Shown: in pieces, positions 62,863-64,000 of the stretch
Numbering within the stretch: the first letter of the stretch is position 1
How the letters are laid out: every line of letters begins with the position of its first letter
Position numbers and translations under genes: made by a program
Source: Sphingomonas swuensis
Lineage (GTDB): Bacteria; Pseudomonadota; Alphaproteobacteria; Sphingomonadales; Sphingomonadaceae
Direction: 5' to 3'
NCBI RefSeq assembly: GCF_039538045.1
Contig: NZ_BAABBQ010000001.1
Location: forward strand, 518,001-582,000
DNA: 64,000 bases
Notes under the pieces: model-generated
What the model was told of the DNA's origin: nothing
Database searches by the model: none
Seen by the model: only the letters and a program-made list of their open reading frames with translations

Positions 62863-64000
62863 ATGGGGATGCGATCGACATGGATCTTGGCCGCTGCAGC
62901 GCTGCTGCCTGCGCCGGCCGCGGCACAATATATCGGCGGTCGAGCGCCGCTGCCTCCGGCGGCGCCGCCGGCCGGTACGCTGGAGAGCCCGGAGGCGGCG
63001 CTGGCGCGCAACGTCCGCCTGCTCGCCATCAACCCGCGCGACTATAATGCCCTGCTCGGTGCCGGCCGTGCCGCGATCCGGCTCGGCGATCCACAGGCCG
63101 CGATCGGCTTCTTCGGCCGCGCCGAGGAAGTGAACAGCGCGCACTGGGCACCCAAGGCCGGGCAGGGATCGGCGCTCGCGCAGATGGGCGAGGGGACCGC
63201 CGCGCTCGGCATGTTCGAGCAGGCTCAACGGCTCGGCGCGGTCCAGGCACTGGTCGCGCTCGACCGCGGCCTCGCCTTCGACCTCCTCGGTCGCCAGGCG
63301 GAGGCGCAGAGCGATTACCGGGCGGTGCTGAGCGGACCCGACGAGGCCGAGGCCCGCCGGCGGCTCGCGCTCAGCCTCGCCATCTCGGGCCGCAAGGCGG
63401 AGGCACTGGCCGCGCTCGACCCGCTGCTCGCCCGGCGCGATGCCGGCGCGCGTCGTGCCCGTGCCTTCATCCTCGCGCTCGGCGGGGACATCGACGGTGC
63501 GCGCCAGGCGATCACCCTCATCATGCCGGGCGTCGGCCTCGGCTTCGACCCGTTCCTTCGGCGCCTGCCGACGCTTGGGCCGGGGCAAAAGGCCGCCGCG
63601 GTGCATCTCGGCATGATGCCGGCCGAGGGGGCGGCGCTGGCTGCCCTCGATCCGCCCGCCGAGCCGAGGCAGGCCGAGCCCCGCCCGGCTCCGGTGCGGG
63701 TGGCCCGCACGCGGCCCGCGCCCGTCCGGGTGGCGGAGACCGCGCCGGTCCGGACCGCCTCCATCGTCACGCCCGCGCCTGAGCCGGCCGCGAGCACCAC
63801 CACGCGCCTCGCCGATATCGAGGCGACCCTCACCAGCCTTCCGGCCCCACTCCCGCCGCCGCCTCCAGCACCCAAGCCGATCGTCGAGAAGCCGAAGGCC
63901 AAGGCCAAGCCCGCGCCCGAGCGGCGGCTCGCCAGTCGCCCCGAAAGCGAGGAGCTCGACGCCCCCGAGAAGCCCGCTGCCAAGGCCAAGGCGAGCGACA
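62863..64000 (+). CDS. Secreted tetratricopeptide-like protein, 3' end outside window
   Basis: Partial: open from ATG 62863 to the window edge, at least 379 codons without a stop. Signal peptide (about 1-22, ILAAAALLPAPAAAQ). Residues about 40-210 show TPR-like helical repeats of Ala/Leu/Gly/Arg type (LLAINPRDYNALLGAGRAAIRLGDPQAAIGFF-like units). From about 265 the protein becomes Pro/Ala/Lys-rich and disordered. Position just after ftsZ suggests, by analogy with sphingomonad genomes, a SPOR-domain protein whose peptidoglycan-binding domain lies beyond the edge. ATG 62869 is an alternative start. Confidence 0.75.
   Translation, partial: MGMRSTWILAAAALLPAPAAAQYIGGRAPLPPAAPPAGTLESPEAALARNVRLLAINPRDYNALLGAGRAAIRLGDPQAAIGFFGRAEEVNSAHWAPKAGQGSALAQMGEGTAALGMFEQAQRLGAVQALVALDRGLAFDLLGRQAEAQSDYRAVLSGPDEAEARRRLALSLAISGRKAEALAALDPLLARRDAGARRARAFILALGGDIDGARQAITLIMPGVGLGFDPFLRRLPTLGPGQKAAAVHLGMMPAEGAALAALDPPAEPRQAEPRPAPVRVARTRPAPVRVAETAPVRTASIVTPAPEPAASTTTRLADIEATLTSLPAPLPPPPPAPKPIVEKPKAKAKPAPERRLASRPESEELDAPEKPAAKAKASD

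Overview
The window reads as chromosomal DNA of a GC-rich alphaproteobacterium of the order Sphingomonadales. The strongest marker is a serine palmitoyltransferase (35755-37014) whose catalytic residues fall at the numbers I remember for the Sphingomonas paucimobilis enzyme. It is preceded by a dedicated acyl carrier protein. An intact mraZ-to-ftsZ cell-wall cluster and small dispersed intergenic repeats fit the same group. I see no rRNA, tRNA, phage, insertion sequence or CRISPR array.

Layout. 0-7 kb holds a Nudix hydrolase, a leftward operon pdxH / cation efflux / PhzF-like / amino-acid permease joined by 4-base overlaps, then rightward J-protein, YihY/BrkB and fabI. 7-12 kb holds a repeat-rich spacer, a TonB-dependent receptor, purA and a secreted alpha/beta hydrolase. 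12.1-13.4 kb is a small accessory patch of lower GC: three short leftward genes separated by copies of one palindromic repeat. 13.4-28 kb is housekeeping: serA, serC, an M23 peptidase, an A-type Fe-S carrier, xthA, a PilZ protein, a GNAT-like protein, a HerA-type ATPase, degP, hflC, hflK, mrp and pmbA.

28-37 kb is the envelope-lipid section: ubiA, a histidine-motif fatty-acid hydroxylase, a DsbA-like protein, lptG and lptF. Divergent from these are a diacylglycerol-kinase-family lipid kinase, a protein resembling mitochondrial Tam41 (CDP-diacylglycerol synthase), a thioesterase (opposite strand), an acyl carrier protein and serine palmitoyltransferase. I read the last group as a sphingolipid backbone and head-group module, and this is the most interesting part of the window. 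37-44 kb holds a trypsin-like protease, a CHASE3-type hybrid histidine kinase, purL and three small envelope proteins.

44.1-62.7 kb is the dcw cluster in canonical order: mraZ, rsmH, ftsL, ftsI, murE, murF, mraY, murD, ftsW, murG, murC, murB, ddl, ftsQ, ftsA, ftsZ. Twelve of the 15 junctions overlap, mostly by 4 bases. Upstream of mraZ are five 10-bp-phased TGGG-type boxes (likely MraZ operator), two DnaA-box matches and two GANTC sites. Upstream of ftsZ are four GANTC sites in 96 bases, suggesting CcrM-linked cell-cycle control. A tetratricopeptide-like secreted protein starts at 62863 and runs off the window end.

Most genes can be assigned with high confidence from family motifs. Weak spots are the small accessory genes, several start codons (GTG/TTG starts are frequent at overlapping junctions) and the exact substrates of the lipid enzymes.
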